From positions 1 through 64,000 of the forward strand of contig NZ_VPFD01000017.1 in NCBI RefSeq assembly GCF_008014745.1: a stretch of 64,000 nt of DNA. Reading direction: 5' to 3'. Origin of the DNA: Massilia arenae (GTDB taxonomy: Bacteria; Pseudomonadota; Gammaproteobacteria; Burkholderiales; Burkholderiaceae_D). Below, one piece after another: positions 32,317 through 42,574 of the stretch (positions within the stretch are counted from its first letter, which is position 1; each line of letters starts with the position of its first letter). The notes beneath the pieces are model-generated. The model ran no database searches, had not been told where the DNA came from, and worked only from the letters and a program-made list of their open reading frames with translations. Position numbers and translations under genes: made by a program.

Positions 32317-33258
32317 TCAAGACGGGCTTGCGCGCAAGGCCCAGGGCAGCGTGTTGTGGATGGTCGTGGCCGCAATCGCCGCCTGGCCCGCCGCCACCGC
32401 GATCTGGTTCAGTCCGCGCGTAACGTCGCCGATGGCGAACAGTCCCGGCACCGAGGTGCGGCAGTGGTCGTCCACCAGCAGCTTGTCGCACTCGACCGTT
32501 TCGGCGCCCAGCGCATTCGCCAGGCCCGACCTCGCGCTTTCACCCAGCATCGGATAGAACACGTCGCATTCGTAATCCTCGCCATCGCGCGTGTGCAGCA
32601 CCGGTCGCAAGTCGTCGGTGAGGGTCACGCCGGCCAGCGGCGAGGTGATGTGGCGCACGTTCGCCGCCCCCAGCTGGCGCTTTTCCTCGGCGTTGACGGC
32701 CGATTCCTCGGCCCGTTCGAACAACCACACGTCGCTGCTGAAGCTGCGCATGAACAGCGCGTGGCCCACCGGATTGACTTCGGACGTCGCCACCGCGATG
32801 CGCCTGTCGATCACGTCGAAGCCGTCGCACACGGGGCATAGCCGCACGGCGCCTGCCGCCACGGCTTCTTCCCAGCGCTCGACCGGCATGCCGGCGTCGG
32901 CCACCCCGGTTGCCAGCAGCACCGTATGCGCGCGCAAGGTCGTCAAATCGCCCTCGGGACTGCAGCAGTCGGCCACGAACAAGCCATCCTCGATGCGCAG
33001 ATCGACGACTTCGCCGGGAATCACGTGCCCGCCATAATTGCCGAGCTGGCAGCGCAGCTGGTCCAGCAGCAGCTTGCCGTTGATTCCATCCGGAAAGCCG
33101 GGGTAATTGTGCGAGACGGGAATCCACCCCAGGCGGCTATTGCCCTTGTCGACCAGGGCCACGTTGCGGGTGAAGCGGTGCAGGTAGATGGCGGCGGTCA
33201 GGCCGCCGGGGCCGCCGCCGACGATCAGCGTGTCGAATACATTTGGTTTGAGTTCCAT
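32317..33258 (-). CDS. Thioredoxin-reductase-like FAD/NAD(P) oxidoreductase
   Basis: A 313-residue flavoprotein. The FAD-binding GGGPGGLTAAIYLHR is at about 14-28, a redox C-x-x-C (CPVC in RLCPVCDGFD) is near residue 140, and the second FAD motif GLFAIGDVTRGLNQIAVAAGQA is close to the end. The layout matches low-molecular-weight thioredoxin reductase, although the NADP-binding G-x-G-x-x-A/G site is replaced (IAVATSEVNPVG), suggesting a different electron donor or partner. The ATG at 33258 was chosen; its ribosome site is weak. Confidence 0.82.
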   Translation of the reverse strand: MELKPNVFDTLIVGGGPGGLTAAIYLHRFTRNVALVDKGNSRLGWIPVSHNYPGFPDGINGKLLLDQLRCQLGNYGGHVIPGEVVDLRIEDGLFVADCCSPEGDLTTLRAHTVLLATGVADAGMPVERWEEAVAAGAVRLCPVCDGFDVIDRRIAVATSEVNPVGHALFMRSFSSDVWLFERAEESAVNAEEKRQLGAANVRHITSPLAGVTLTDDLRPVLHTRDGEDYECDVFYPMLGESARSGLANALGAETVECDKLLVDDHCRTSVPGLFAIGDVTRGLNQIAVAAGQAAIAATTIHNTLPWALRASPS

Positions 33259-33342
33259 GCCGTCGATTATCCCGAACGGCAAACGGCCGGGCTATCGGCG
33301 CGCGCCTGCACGCCGGGTCGGCATCGGCTTACACGGAGCGGC

Positions 33343-34266
33343 CTACAGCGACTTGCCTCCGGCCGCCTCCGGCTGCAGGGTCACGTGATCGATGCCGTGG
33401 CGCTCGCGCAGCATGGCGCGCACCGCTTCCAGCACCGGCGGCCATTCTTCCAGGCTGCGGATCTCGATGTGGCCGATCAGGGCCGGGTGGCCCGGCGACA
33501 TATCCCACACGTGCATATCGTGCACGGCCAGCACGCCGTCGACGGCCGCCATGTCGGCGCCGACCTGCACGTAGTCGATCGCATGCGGCACGCCTTCCAT
33601 CAGGAAGTGGTACGACTCCCGCAAGATGCCGCTGGTCGAGCGCAGGATCAAGAGGGCAACGAAGATCGACAGGATCGGGTCGGCCTGCAACCATCCGGTG
33701 ATATAGATGATGGCGCCGGAGGCGATCGCCGCCAGCGAGCCCAGCAGGTCGCCCATGACATTGACCAGGGCGGCGCGGGTATTGATGCTGTCGTTGTTAC
33801 GGGAAAGAATCCAGGCCACCAGCAGGTTGATCGAGGCGCCCAGGGCCGCGACCACCAGCACGATGCCGCCTTGCACGTGCTCGGGATGAAGCAGGCGCTG
33901 CACGGCCTCGTAGCCGATCCAGGCCACCAGGCCCAGCATCGCCAGGCAGTTGACGAAGGCGGCCAGCGCCTCGGCGCGCACGAATCCGAAGGAGTGGCGG
34001 GCCGACGGCGGGCGCTTGGCGATCAGTTGGGCCAGCAGGGCCAGGCCGAGGGCGGCGGCGTCGGTCACCATATGGCCGGCGTCCGAGATCAGGGCCAGTG
34101 AATTGGAGATGAAGCCGGTGATGACTTCGACCACGGCGAACAGCAGGGTCAGGCCGAGCGCGACCGCCAGCGCCTTCTGGCTGCGCGCCTCGATCGAGTG
34201 CGAATGGCTGGCGTCGCCGTCCAGGTGGGCGTGCAGGTGGGAAGGGTCGAGCTGTTTCAAGTTCAT
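33343..34266 (-). CDS. Cation diffusion facilitator (zinc-type) exporter
   Basis: A 307-residue CDF protein with six membrane helices and a C-terminal cytoplasmic domain (about 215-307). The N terminus is His-rich (HLHAHLDGDASHSHS). Helix 2 carries the metal site SDAGHMVTDA, with the D-x3-(H)-x3-D arrangement typical of zinc exporters such as CzcD/ZitB. It should export Zn2+ (possibly Co2+ or Cd2+) in exchange for protons. The ATG at 34266 is preferred to a more distal codon. No metal regulator gene is adjacent. Confidence 0.88.
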   Translation of the reverse strand: MNLKQLDPSHLHAHLDGDASHSHSIEARSQKALAVALGLTLLFAVVEVITGFISNSLALISDAGHMVTDAAALGLALLAQLIAKRPPSARHSFGFVRAEALAAFVNCLAMLGLVAWIGYEAVQRLLHPEHVQGGIVLVVAALGASINLLVAWILSRNNDSINTRAALVNVMGDLLGSLAAIASGAIIYITGWLQADPILSIFVALLILRSTSGILRESYHFLMEGVPHAIDYVQVGADMAAVDGVLAVHDMHVWDMSPGHPALIGHIEIRSLEEWPPVLEAVRAMLRERHGIDHVTLQPEAAGGKSL

Positions 34267-34360
34267 CGCAAGAAGTAAATATGGGCCTGGTGTCGAAGTG
34301 TAAAGCATCCTGCGCCGCAGGGCGTGGGCGGACTCCGCGGCAACTATTTCCGTGCGAGGG

Positions 34361-34389
34361 TTGCGGTTCCGCGACGCGGTCCCTATAAT
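34361..34389 (+). promoter_or_regulatory. Sigma-70 promoter of tRNA-Val (and probably thrS)
   Basis: TTGCGG (34361-34366) and a consensus TATAAT (34384-34389) are separated by 17 nt. Transcription would begin at about the first base of the tRNA, 10 nt downstream of the -10 element. Confidence 0.85.
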
Positions 34390-34398
34390 GGCGGCATC

Positions 34399-34475
34399 GG
34401 GCGGTTAGTTCAGCTGGTTAGAATACTTGGTCGACATCCAAGGGGTCGCAGATTCGAATTCTGCACCGCCCACCA
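34399..34475 (+). tRNA. tRNA-Val (anticodon GAC), CCA encoded
   Basis: The 77-nt sequence folds as a full cloverleaf: acceptor GGGCGGT/ACCGCCC, D-arm GTTC/GAAT, anticodon arm CTTGG/CCAAG, T-arm GCAGA/TCTGC with TTCGAAT loop, and CCA encoded. The 7-nt anticodon loop reads TCGACAT, giving anticodon GAC. Position 33 is C instead of the nearly universal U. The D-stem is weak (G-U plus two A-U pairs). It lies upstream of thrS and may be cotranscribed with it. Confidence 0.92.
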
Positions 34476-34510
34476 GTACACATGTAAGAGCGAGAAAGGC
34501 ATCAACGGTT

Positions 34511-34552
34511 ATGACACCGCGAACTACAACCTGGTTGTGGGGGAATCGCTAG
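34511..34552 (+). CDS. Candidate threonine-rich leader peptide of thrS
   Basis: A 13-codon frame reads [13 protein letters not shown] and stops at TAG (34550-34552). Four of 13 residues are Thr, three of them consecutive, and GAAAGG lies about 11 nt upstream as a ribosome site. It sits between tRNA-Val and thrS, 38 nt before an intrinsic terminator. This is the arrangement expected of ribosome-mediated attenuation sensing charged tRNA-Thr. The frame is short, so chance cannot be excluded. Confidence 0.55.
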   Translation: MTPRTTTWLWGNR

Positions 34553-34615
34553 ACGCGATGGGGTGTGCTTTTGCTCGACACAACAGAGAAACGCGGCTAG
34601 TGCCGCGTTTTTTTT
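34545..34615 (+). terminator. Attenuator-like terminator and competing hairpins before thrS
   Basis: AACGCGGC (34590-34597) pairs with GCCGCGTT (34602-34609) around TAGT and is followed by a T-run to 34615, a clear intrinsic terminator 67 nt before thrS. Upstream, ATCGC (34545-34549) can pair with GCGAT (34555-34559). The overlapping GACGCG (34552-34557) can instead pair with CGCGTT (34604-34609), the terminator's 3' arm. These mutually exclusive pairings would fit anti-antiterminator, antiterminator and terminator states. The hairpin could also simply end the tRNA transcript. Confidence 0.65.
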
Positions 34616-34682
34616 CGTCTTTTACGTTTTCGTTATCTTTTTGTTTATTTTTCACCGGCGCCTACGCCAATTGGAGAGCAGC

Positions 34683-36593
34683 ATGCTGAACGTCCGACTT
34701 CCCGATGGCTCGAGCCGTCAATTCGACGGCCCCGTGACGGTGGCCCAGGTAGCGCAGAGTATCGCCCCGAGCCTGGCCAAGGCGGCCCTGGCCGGCAAGG
34801 TCAATGGCAAGGTGGTCGACACCTCGCACCTGATCGACGCCGACGCCGACCTGGCGATCGTGACCGACCGCGATCCGGAAGGCCTGGACGTGATCCGTCA
34901 CTCGACCGCCCACTTGCTGGCCTATGCGGTCAAGGAATTGTTCCCGGAAGCCCAGGTCACCATCGGTCCGGTCATCGAGAACGGCTTTTACTACGACTTC
35001 TCGTACAAGCGCCCGTTCACCCCGGACGACCTGGCCGCCATTGAAAAGAAAATGGTCGAGCTGGCCAAGAAGGACGAGCCGGTCACCCGCAAGGTGCTGC
35101 CGCGCGACGAAGCCGTGACCTACTTCAAGTCGATCGGCGAACACTACAAGGCCGAGATCATCGCCTCGATTCCGGCCAATGAAGACGTGTCGCTGTACAG
35201 CGAAGGCGGCTTCACCGACCTGTGCCGCGGCCCGCACGTGCCGTCGACCGGCAAGATCAAGGTCTTCAAGCTGATGAAGCTGGCCGGCGCCTACTGGCGT
35301 GGCGACTCGAAGAACGAGATGCTGCAGCGCGTGTACGGCACCGCCTGGACCAAGAAGGAAGACCAGGAGCAATACCTGCACATGCTGGAAGAAGCGGAAA
35401 AGCGCGACCACCGCAAGCTCGGCAAGGCGTTGGATCTGTTCCACTTCCAGGAAGAGGCGCCGGGCCTGGTGTTCTGGCATCCGAAGGGCTGGACTGTCTG
35501 GCAACAGGTGGAGCAGTATATGCGCCACAAGTATCAGGTCAGCGGCTATAGCGAAGTCAAGGCCCCGCAGATCCTCGATCGCACCTTGTGGGAAAAGACC
35601 GGTCACTGGGAAAACTACCGTGACAATATGTTCACCACTGAGTCGGAAAACCGCTCGTACGCGCTCAAGCCGATGAACTGCCCGGGTCACGTGCAGATCT
35701 ATAACTCCGGCATGCGCTCCTACCGCGACCTGCCGCTGCGCTTCGGCGAATTCGGCCAGTGCCACCGCAACGAGCCATCCGGCGCGCTGCACGGCCTGAT
35801 GCGCGTGCGCGGCTTCACCCAGGATGATGGTCACATCTTCTGTACCGAAGACCAGGTTGAGCGCGAAGTCACCGAATTCCACGCCCAGGCGATGGGTGTC
35901 TACGACGACTTTGGCTTCACCAATATCGACGTCAAGCTGGCGCTGCGTCCGGATAGCCGCATCGGCTCGGACGAGGTCTGGGACCAGGCCGAAGAATCGC
36001 TGCGTTCGGCGCTGCGCGCCTGCGGCGTGGAGTGGACCGAGTTGCCGGGCGAGGGCGCCTTCTATGGTCCGAAGATCGAATATCACCTGAAGGACAGCCT
36101 GGGTCGTCCATGGCAGGTTGGCACCGTGCAGGTGGACTTCTCGATGCCGGGTCGCCTCGGTTCCGAGTATGTCGCAGAAGACAATACCCGCAAGGTTCCC
36201 GTGATGCTGCACCGCGCGATCGTGGGATCGATGGAGCGCTTCATCGGCATCCTGATCGAAAACTACGCCGGCGCGCTGCCGCTCTGGCTTGCTCCAGTGC
36301 AAGTCGCAGTCCTGAATATTTCGGATGCACAGGCCGATTACGTCAAGCAGGTCGAGGCAAAGCTGCGCGCGGCAGGCCTGCGCGTGCACGCTGATTTGCG
36401 AAACGAGAAGATCACCTATAAAATACGTGAACATTCCGTCCAAAAACTGCCGTATATCCTCGTTGTTGGGGATAAGGAAAAGGACGCGAACACAGTGGCT
36501 GTGCGAGCCCGCGGTAATGTCGATCTGGGTGTGATGCCCATCGACACGCTCGTGGAGCGTCTGGTTGGCGAAGTTGCCGCCAAGACGAAATAA
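34683..36593 (+). CDS. thrS: Threonyl-tRNA synthetase
   Basis: A 636-residue class II synthetase that charges tRNA-Thr. An N-terminal TGS domain ([20 protein letters not shown], 1-60) is followed by the editing domain with its H-x3-H site ([12 protein letters not shown]). The catalytic core holds the zinc-binding cysteine in [10 protein letters not shown] (about 335), [20 protein letters not shown] (motif 2) and motif 3 [17 protein letters not shown]. The anticodon-binding domain ends the protein. GGAGAGCAGC precedes the ATG at 34683. A putative Thr-rich leader peptide and terminator lie just upstream. Confidence 0.97.
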   Translation: MLNVRLPDGSSRQFDGPVTVAQVAQSIAPSLAKAALAGKVNGKVVDTSHLIDADADLAIVTDRDPEGLDVIRHSTAHLLAYAVKELFPEAQVTIGPVIENGFYYDFSYKRPFTPDDLAAIEKKMVELAKKDEPVTRKVLPRDEAVTYFKSIGEHYKAEIIASIPANEDVSLYSEGGFTDLCRGPHVPSTGKIKVFKLMKLAGAYWRGDSKNEMLQRVYGTAWTKKEDQEQYLHMLEEAEKRDHRKLGKALDLFHFQEEAPGLVFWHPKGWTVWQQVEQYMRHKYQVSGYSEVKAPQILDRTLWEKTGHWENYRDNMFTTESENRSYALKPMNCPGHVQIYNSGMRSYRDLPLRFGEFGQCHRNEPSGALHGLMRVRGFTQDDGHIFCTEDQVEREVTEFHAQAMGVYDDFGFTNIDVKLALRPDSRIGSDEVWDQAEESLRSALRACGVEWTELPGEGAFYGPKIEYHLKDSLGRPWQVGTVQVDFSMPGRLGSEYVAEDNTRKVPVMLHRAIVGSMERFIGILIENYAGALPLWLAPVQVAVLNISDAQADYVKQVEAKLRAAGLRVHADLRNEKITYKIREHSVQKLPYILVVGDKEKDANTVAVRARGNVDLGVMPIDTLVERLVGEVAAKTK

Positions 36594-36628
36594 TCCCGGC
36601 CAATACCAATACATTCAAAGGAAATGAC

Positions 36629-37150
36629 ATAGCTACTGACAAGCAGAATCGCATTAATGGCGAAATCACCCATCCGGAAATGCGTTTGAACGGTGTGGAC
36701 AACGAGCCGCTGGGCATCGTGACCCTGGCCGAAGCGTTCCGTCTGGCCGAAGAAAAGAACGTCGACCTGGTTGAGATCGCGCCAAATGCGGTCCCTCCGG
36801 TTTGCCGCCTGATGGACTACGGCAAGTTCAAGTATTCGGAACAGAAGAAGGCCCACGAAGCCAAGCTCAAGCAGAAGATCATCCAGGTCAAGGAAATCAA
36901 GTTCCGTCCGGGTACCGATGAAGGCGACTACAGCATCAAGCTGCGCAACCTCATCAAATTCCTGGAAGAAGGCGACAAGACCAAGATCACTTTGCGTTTC
37001 CGCGGTCGCGAGATGGCACACCAGGACATCGGCCTGCGCGTGCTTGAGCGCCTGCGCACCGATCTGGAAGCGGTTGGCACGATCGAGCAGTTCCCGAAAC
37101 TCGAAGGCCGCCAGATGGTCATGGTGGTTGCACCGAAGAAGAAGAAGTAA
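36629..37150 (+). CDS. infC: Translation initiation factor IF-3, probable ATA start
   Basis: The protein (173 residues from the proposed start) contains the full IF-3 signature: [39 protein letters not shown], and the C-terminal domain ending VAPKKKK. IF-3 homologues start before the RINGEI motif, but no ATG, GTG or TTG is in frame there. The codon ATA at 36629, with AAAGGA about 6 nt before it, gives [13 protein letters not shown]. This mirrors the AUU start of E. coli infC, by which IF-3 limits its own synthesis. An ATT at 36653 is a less likely alternative, and ATG at 36680 would truncate the conserved N domain. Confidence 0.93.
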   Translation: MATDKQNRINGEITHPEMRLNGVDNEPLGIVTLAEAFRLAEEKNVDLVEIAPNAVPPVCRLMDYGKFKYSEQKKAHEAKLKQKIIQVKEIKFRPGTDEGDYSIKLRNLIKFLEEGDKTKITLRFRGREMAHQDIGLRVLERLRTDLEAVGTIEQFPKLEGRQMVMVVAPKKKK

Positions 37151-37191
37151 TTCTTCGAGCGAAGCAGATACACGGCCGGGTCCGTGGTTGG

Positions 37192-37339
37192 GGTGAAAGC
37201 CCTTGCCGTGGCCCGGCTTTCACACGTCCGTGCCCCGCGGGCGGTGTGCGGATCGCCGGATGAGTTGCCGGCGACCATCCTATTCCCCAAAACCTGTGCT
37301 ACAATCTGCGATTCCTGTTTTTAGAAACGGGTTGTAGCA
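37192..37339 (+). promoter_or_regulatory. Leader of rpmI-rplT: hairpins and extended -10 element
   Basis: The 293-nt gap between infC and rpmI has no gene. GTGAAAGCC (37192-37200) pairs with GGCTTTCAC (37214-37222). Further on, TGCTACAA (37297-37304) pairs with TTGTAGCA (37332-37339), enclosing a second hairpin CCTGTTT/AAACGGG. TGCTACAAT at 37297-37305 also reads as an extended -10 promoter element. In E. coli, L20 binds a structured leader here to repress rpmI-rplT; a similar role is plausible but unproven. Confidence 0.4.
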
Positions 37340-37443
37340 GACTCGCTTCTGCTGCAAGACAAGTGAAAGTAGGCATCCAAGAGCAGCGTTGCTGCCACCT
37401 GCAATCCTGTCCCATATGAGGCTGTCCGCGAGGACAGATGACT

Positions 37444-37641
37444 ATGCCAAAAATGAAAACCAAGAGCTCCGCGAAGAAACGTTTTCGCGTGCGTCCGGGC
37501 GGTACCGTCAAGTCGGGCATGGCGTTCAAGCGCCACATCCTGACCAAGAAGACCACCAAGAACAAGCGCCAACTGCGCGGCACCCGTAACATCAATGCGT
37601 CGGACGTGACTAGCGTTCTGCGTATGATGCCGTCTGCTTAA
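37444..37641 (+). CDS. rpmI: 50S ribosomal protein L35
   Basis: A 65-residue basic protein starting [20 protein letters not shown], the hallmark of bL35, and ending [21 protein letters not shown]. The ATG at 37444 is preferred to the one at 37438 because GAGGAC is correctly spaced for it. It sits between infC and rplT in the conserved order. Confidence 0.96.
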   Translation: MPKMKTKSSAKKRFRVRPGGTVKSGMAFKRHILTKKTTKNKRQLRGTRNINASDVTSVLRMMPSA

Positions 37642-37661
37642 TCTCACACTAAGGAGCTAAC

Positions 37662-38021
37662 ATGCCTAGAGTTAAACGTGGGGTTACTGCACGTGCCCGT
37701 CATAAGAAAGTCCTTGATCTTGCCAAAGGCTACCGTGGTCGCCGCAGCAAGGTATACCGTGTTGCCAAGCAAGCAGTCATGCGCGCTGGCCAGTATGCCT
37801 ACCGCGATCGCCGCAACAAGAAGCGCGTCTTCCGCGCACTGTGGATCACCCGTATCAACGCGGCTTCGCGTTCGCACGGCATGACCTACAGCGCCTTCAT
37901 GAACGGCCTGAAAAAGTCCGCGATTGAACTGGACCGTAAAGTCCTGGCCGACATGGCTGTGCATGACAAGCCGGCATTCGCCGCGATCGTCAGCGCCGTC
38001 AAGGCCAAGCTGGCTGCTTAA
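37662..38021 (+). CDS. rplT: 50S ribosomal protein L20
   Basis: A 119-residue bL20 protein: [36 protein letters not shown] (split), a long basic N-terminal helix, then the globular C-terminal domain with [22 protein letters not shown]. It binds 23S rRNA early in 50S assembly and, in other bacteria, represses its own operon through the mRNA leader. AAGGAG precedes the ATG. Confidence 0.97.
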   Translation: MPRVKRGVTARARHKKVLDLAKGYRGRRSKVYRVAKQAVMRAGQYAYRDRRNKKRVFRALWITRINAASRSHGMTYSAFMNGLKKSAIELDRKVLADMAVHDKPAFAAIVSAVKAKLAA

Positions 38022-38040
38022 TTCAGTCTGCTAGCAAGAA

Positions 38041-38100
38041 GCGCCATAGCGATATGGCGCACTAGAAGCGGGGCAAGGTTCACACCTGTGCCCCGTTTTT
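38041..38100 (+). terminator. Two hairpins with terminator between rplT and pheS
   Basis: GCGCCATA/TATGGCGC (38041-38048, 38053-38060) is a perfect 8-bp hairpin. CGGGGCA/TGCCCCG (38069-38075, 38089-38095) with an inner AGGT/ACCT extension is followed by five T residues (38096-38100). The second is an intrinsic terminator. No Phe-rich leader frame like E. coli pheM accompanies it, so regulation of pheST by that mechanism is not supported. Confidence 0.75.
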
Positions 38101-38102
38101 GA

Positions 38103-39158
<1,056 letters not shown>

Positions 39159-39183
39159 TTTGCGAAGCTGAGGTAAAAAGAAT

Positions 39184-41610
39184 ATGCAATTCTCGGAAAA
39201 CTGGCTCCGTTCCATCGTCGATCCGAAGATGAGTTCGGATGAGCTGTCCCATCTGCTGACCATGTCCGGCCTCGAAGTGGAAGAGGTCGAAGCCGTCGCG
39301 CCGCCGTTCTCGAACGTGGTCGTGGCGCACGTCGTCGAAGTGGCGAAGCACCCGAACGCCGACCGCCTGAACGTGTGCCAGGTCGATGCCGGCACCGGCA
39401 CCCTGCTGAACATCGTGTGTGGCGCGCCGAACGTGCGCGCCGGCATGAAGGCGATTTGCGCCAAGGCCGGCGCGCTGCTGCCGCCGGGCGCCGACGGCAA
39501 GCCGTTCGAGATCAAGGTCGGCAAGCTGCGCGGCGTCGAGTCGCAAGGCATGATGTGTTCAAGCAAAGAGCTGGGCATCTCGGAAGAGAGCAATGGCCTG
39601 ATGGAACTGCCGGAAGACGCGCCGGTCGGCCAGAACATCCGCGACTATCTGGGCCTGAACGACCTGAAATTCACCATCAAGCTGACCCCGAACAAGGCCG
39701 ACTGCCTGTCGGTGCTGGGCGTGGCGCGCGAAGTGTCGGCCCTGACCGGTTCGCCCCTGAACCTGGCGCCAACGCGCGCCGTGCCGGTGAGCAGCGACGA
39801 AATCCTGCCGGTCAAGGTGTCGGCGCCTGACCTGTGCGGCCGTTTCGCCGGCCGCGTGATCCGCGGCCTGAACGCGCGCGCGGCCACCCCGGAATGGATG
39901 AAGCGCCGCCTGGAACGCAGCGGCCAGCGCTCGGTGTCGGCCCTGGTCGACATCTCCAACTATGTGATGCTGGAAGTCGGCCGTCCGTCGCACGTGTTTG
40001 ACCTAGCCAAGATCCACGGTTCGCTCGACGTTCGCTGGGGCAAGAAGGGCGAATCGCTCAAGCTGCTGAACGGCAATACCGTCGAGCTCGATGACTGGGT
40101 CGGCGTGATCGCCGACGATAAGGAGATCGAATCGCTGGCCGGCATCATGGGCGGCGATTCCACCGCCGTCTCGCTGGACACGACCGACATCTACCTGGAG
40201 GCGGCCTTCTGGTGGCCGAACGCGATCCAGGGCCGCGCCCGCCGTTATAACTTCTCGACCGACGCGGCGCACCGCTTCGAGCGCGGCGTCGACTACGCGA
40301 CCATTCCCGACCATATCGAGCGCATCACCGCGCTGATCGTCGAGATCTGCGGCACCGGCGAGACCAAAGTCGGCCCGGTCGACGACCAGGTCGTCAATCT
40401 GCCGCAGCGCCAGCCGGTGATACTCCGCACCGCGCGCGCGCAAAAAGTCATCGGCGTGCCGCTGAGCGACGAGCTGATCGCCGACATCTTCACCCGCCTG
40501 GGACTGGAATTCACGCGCGGCGAGGGCACCTTCCTGGTGACGGCGCCGTCGTACCGCTTCGACATCGAGATCGAGGAAGACCTGATCGAAGAAGTTGCGC
40601 GCGTCTACGGCTTCGAGAACATTCCGGCCAATCCGCCGGTGGCCCCGAGCGCCATGCTGATCGAACCGGAAAACACCCGTTCGCTGTTCGCGATCCGCCA
40701 CCAGCTGGCCGACCTGGGTTACCAGGAAGTGGTCAATATGAGCTTCGTCGAAAGCGCCTGGGAGGCCGATTTCGCCGGCAACCTCGAGCCGATCCGCCTG
40801 CAGAACCCGATCGCCAGCCAGCTCTCCGTGATGCGCTCGAGCCTGATCGGCAGCCTGGTCGCCAATGTGCGCTACAACATCAACCGCAAGGCGGGCCGCG
40901 TGCGCGCCTTCGAAGTCGGCGCCGTGTTCATGCGCAATAGCAACGTCCAGGATGGCCCGCTGGCGGTGGCCGGCTACGAGCAGCCCAAGCGCGTGGCCGC
41001 GATCGCCTACGGTCCTGCCGCCGACGAGCAATGGGGCCTGGCGACCCGCGCCGTCGATTTCTTCGACGTAAAAGCCGACCTGGAAGCGCTGTTCGCACCG
41101 CGCCAGCTGCGTTTCACCAAGGCAGAGCACCCGGCGCTGCACCCGGGCCGCTGCGCCACGGTCGAGCTGGACGGCAAGCAGATCGGCCTGGTCGGCGAGC
41201 TGCATCCGCGCTGGCTGCAGAAATACGATCTGCCGCAGGCGCCGGTGCTGTTCGAAGTCGATGCCGCTGCCCTGTGCGAGCGCGTGGTCCCGAGCTACAC
41301 CGAGATTTCGAAGTTCCCGGGCGCCACGCGCGACCTGGCGCTGGTGGTGAAGCAGGACGTTCCGGCCCAGTTGGTGATCGATGCCTTCAACGCCGAGATC
41401 GCCGCCAATCCTGCAGGCAAGATCGTGCAAGCCGTTGTTTTGTTTGATGAATATCGCGGCAAGGGCTTGGGGACGGATGAAAAAAGCCTTGCTTTCCGCT
41501 TTAGCTTGCAAGATACTCAATCGACGCTGCAGGACGAAGCGGTCGACGCCATCATGGCGGCCGTCGCCGAATCCGCATCGACGAAACTGAGCGCGCGGCT
41601 GCGCGCTTGA
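39184..41610 (+). CDS. pheT: Phenylalanyl-tRNA synthetase beta subunit
   Basis: An 808-residue subunit beginning [25 protein letters not shown]. It has the tRNA-binding/EMAP-like domain (about 40-150), the B3/B4 editing region, B5 domain, the class II-like core ([10 protein letters not shown], then LRNPI-type [19 protein letters not shown]), and a C-terminal ferredoxin-fold anticodon-binding domain ending near [12 protein letters not shown]. Length and order are standard. It probably forms one transcript with pheS. Confidence 0.97.
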   Translation: MQFSENWLRSIVDPKMSSDELSHLLTMSGLEVEEVEAVAPPFSNVVVAHVVEVAKHPNADRLNVCQVDAGTGTLLNIVCGAPNVRAGMKAICAKAGALLPPGADGKPFEIKVGKLRGVESQGMMCSSKELGISEESNGLMELPEDAPVGQNIRDYLGLNDLKFTIKLTPNKADCLSVLGVAREVSALTGSPLNLAPTRAVPVSSDEILPVKVSAPDLCGRFAGRVIRGLNARAATPEWMKRRLERSGQRSVSALVDISNYVMLEVGRPSHVFDLAKIHGSLDVRWGKKGESLKLLNGNTVELDDWVGVIADDKEIESLAGIMGGDSTAVSLDTTDIYLEAAFWWPNAIQGRARRYNFSTDAAHRFERGVDYATIPDHIERITALIVEICGTGETKVGPVDDQVVNLPQRQPVILRTARAQKVIGVPLSDELIADIFTRLGLEFTRGEGTFLVTAPSYRFDIEIEEDLIEEVARVYGFENIPANPPVAPSAMLIEPENTRSLFAIRHQLADLGYQEVVNMSFVESAWEADFAGNLEPIRLQNPIASQLSVMRSSLIGSLVANVRYNINRKAGRVRAFEVGAVFMRNSNVQDGPLAVAGYEQPKRVAAIAYGPAADEQWGLATRAVDFFDVKADLEALFAPRQLRFTKAEHPALHPGRCATVELDGKQIGLVGELHPRWLQKYDLPQAPVLFEVDAAALCERVVPSYTEISKFPGATRDLALVVKQDVPAQLVIDAFNAEIAANPAGKIVQAVVLFDEYRGKGLGTDEKSLAFRFSLQDTQSTLQDEAVDAIMAAVAESASTKLSARLRA

Positions 41611-41651
41611 GTAGCGAACCAAGTCGCGACATCCGACAGCAAGACCATTCC

Positions 41652-41682
41652 ATGACGGGCAAGCCCAGGCTTGTCCCGTCAT
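41652..41682. repeat. REP-like long hairpin between pheT and ihfA
   Basis: ATGACGGG (41652-41659) pairs with CCCGTCAT (41675-41682), and the inner CAAGCC (41660-41665) pairs with GGCTTG (41668-41673) around two bases, leaving only T41674 unpaired. This 14-bp stem lacks a T-run. It may stabilise the pheT mRNA 3' end or separate expression of ihfA. Confidence 0.75.
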
Positions 41683-41718
41683 CCGAAACATCGTTTGACT
41701 CGAAGGCAGGGCTTCAAA

Positions 41719-42153
41719 ATTAACAACAACGACGTTGATTCCGCCGTCTTCCAAGAGGCGCTGGCCGCCGATCTGGACCGTGCCATGCAGGTGGCGCGGG
41801 TACGCAAGGAAGCTGAACAGTCATTGCCGACCTTGACCAAGGCCGAGCTGGCCGAGCTGCTGTTCGAGCAGGTCGGCCTGAACAAGCGCGAAGCCAAGGA
41901 CATGGTTGAAACTTTTTTTGACGAGATCCGCAATGCGCTCGAGCGCGGCGAGGCAGTCAAGCTGTCCGGCTTCGGCAATTTCCAGTTGCGCGACAAACCG
42001 CAGCGGCCCGGCCGCAATCCGAAAACGGGGGAAGAAATCCCCATCACGGCGCGCCGCGTCGTGACATTCCACGCCAGCCAGAAACTCAAGGGAATGGTCG
42101 AAGAGACCACGCCAGCTAGTCCAACCGGGGGTTCCCTGGCGCGTGCAGCCTGA
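41719..42153 (+). CDS. ihfA: Integration host factor alpha subunit (start uncertain)
   Basis: A histone-like DNA-bending protein: [33 protein letters not shown] and the DNA-binding arm with [34 protein letters not shown] (both split across motif blocks). It aligns with E. coli IhfA from TLTKAE onwards. An N-terminal extension is present, but no in-frame ATG precedes it. ATT at 41719 has AGGG 7 nt upstream; TTG at 41671 would lie inside the hairpin, and ATG at 41785 gives a shorter form with a poor ribosome site. I chose ATT tentatively. Its place after pheT is conserved. Confidence 0.88.
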   Translation: MNNNDVDSAVFQEALAADLDRAMQVARVRKEAEQSLPTLTKAELAELLFEQVGLNKREAKDMVETFFDEIRNALERGEAVKLSGFGNFQLRDKPQRPGRNPKTGEEIPITARRVVTFHASQKLKGMVEETTPASPTGGSLARAA

Positions 42154-42169
42154 GGACGCCCGATAAACG

Positions 42170-42574
42170 ATGAATGACCGACCGAACAAGATCGAACCGA
42201 ACGTGCTGCCGCCGATTCCGGCCAAGCGTTATTTCACGATTGGGGAAGTCAGTGACTTGTGCGGAGTCAAACCCCACGTCTTGCGCTACTGGGAACAGGA
42301 ATTTACTCAGCTTAAGCCGGTCAAACGTCGTGGAAACCGCCGTTACTATCAGCACCACGAAGTCCTGCTGATCCGGCGCATCCGTGCGCTGCTGTACGAG
42401 CAGGGCTTCACCATCAGCGGCGCCCGTAACCGCCTCGACGGTCGCGCCAGTGCGGCTGCCGAGTTCGACGGGCTGGACCTGCCCGATAGCCCGCCAGCGA
42501 TCGACGCCGACAAACTGCGCGCCGATTTGCTGGACATTCTCGATTTGCTCAAGAACGGGTCGCGGCCGGCGTAA
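42170..42574 (+). CDS. MerR family transcriptional regulator
   Basis: A 134-residue protein with a MerR winged helix near the N terminus (YFTIGEVSDLCGVKPHVLRYWEQEF, residues 21-45, then RRGNRRYYQHHEVLLIRRIRALLYEQGFTISGAR). It lacks metal-binding cysteines at the C terminus, so its effector is unknown. It is the small MerR homologue that usually follows ihfA in proteobacteria. It is 16 nt from ihfA. A 14-bp palindrome (AGCCTGCGCAGGCT, 42575-42588) directly follows its stop. Confidence 0.9.
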   Translation: MNDRPNKIEPNVLPPIPAKRYFTIGEVSDLCGVKPHVLRYWEQEFTQLKPVKRRGNRRYYQHHEVLLIRRIRALLYEQGFTISGARNRLDGRASAAAEFDGLDLPDSPPAIDADKLRADLLDILDLLKNGSRPA

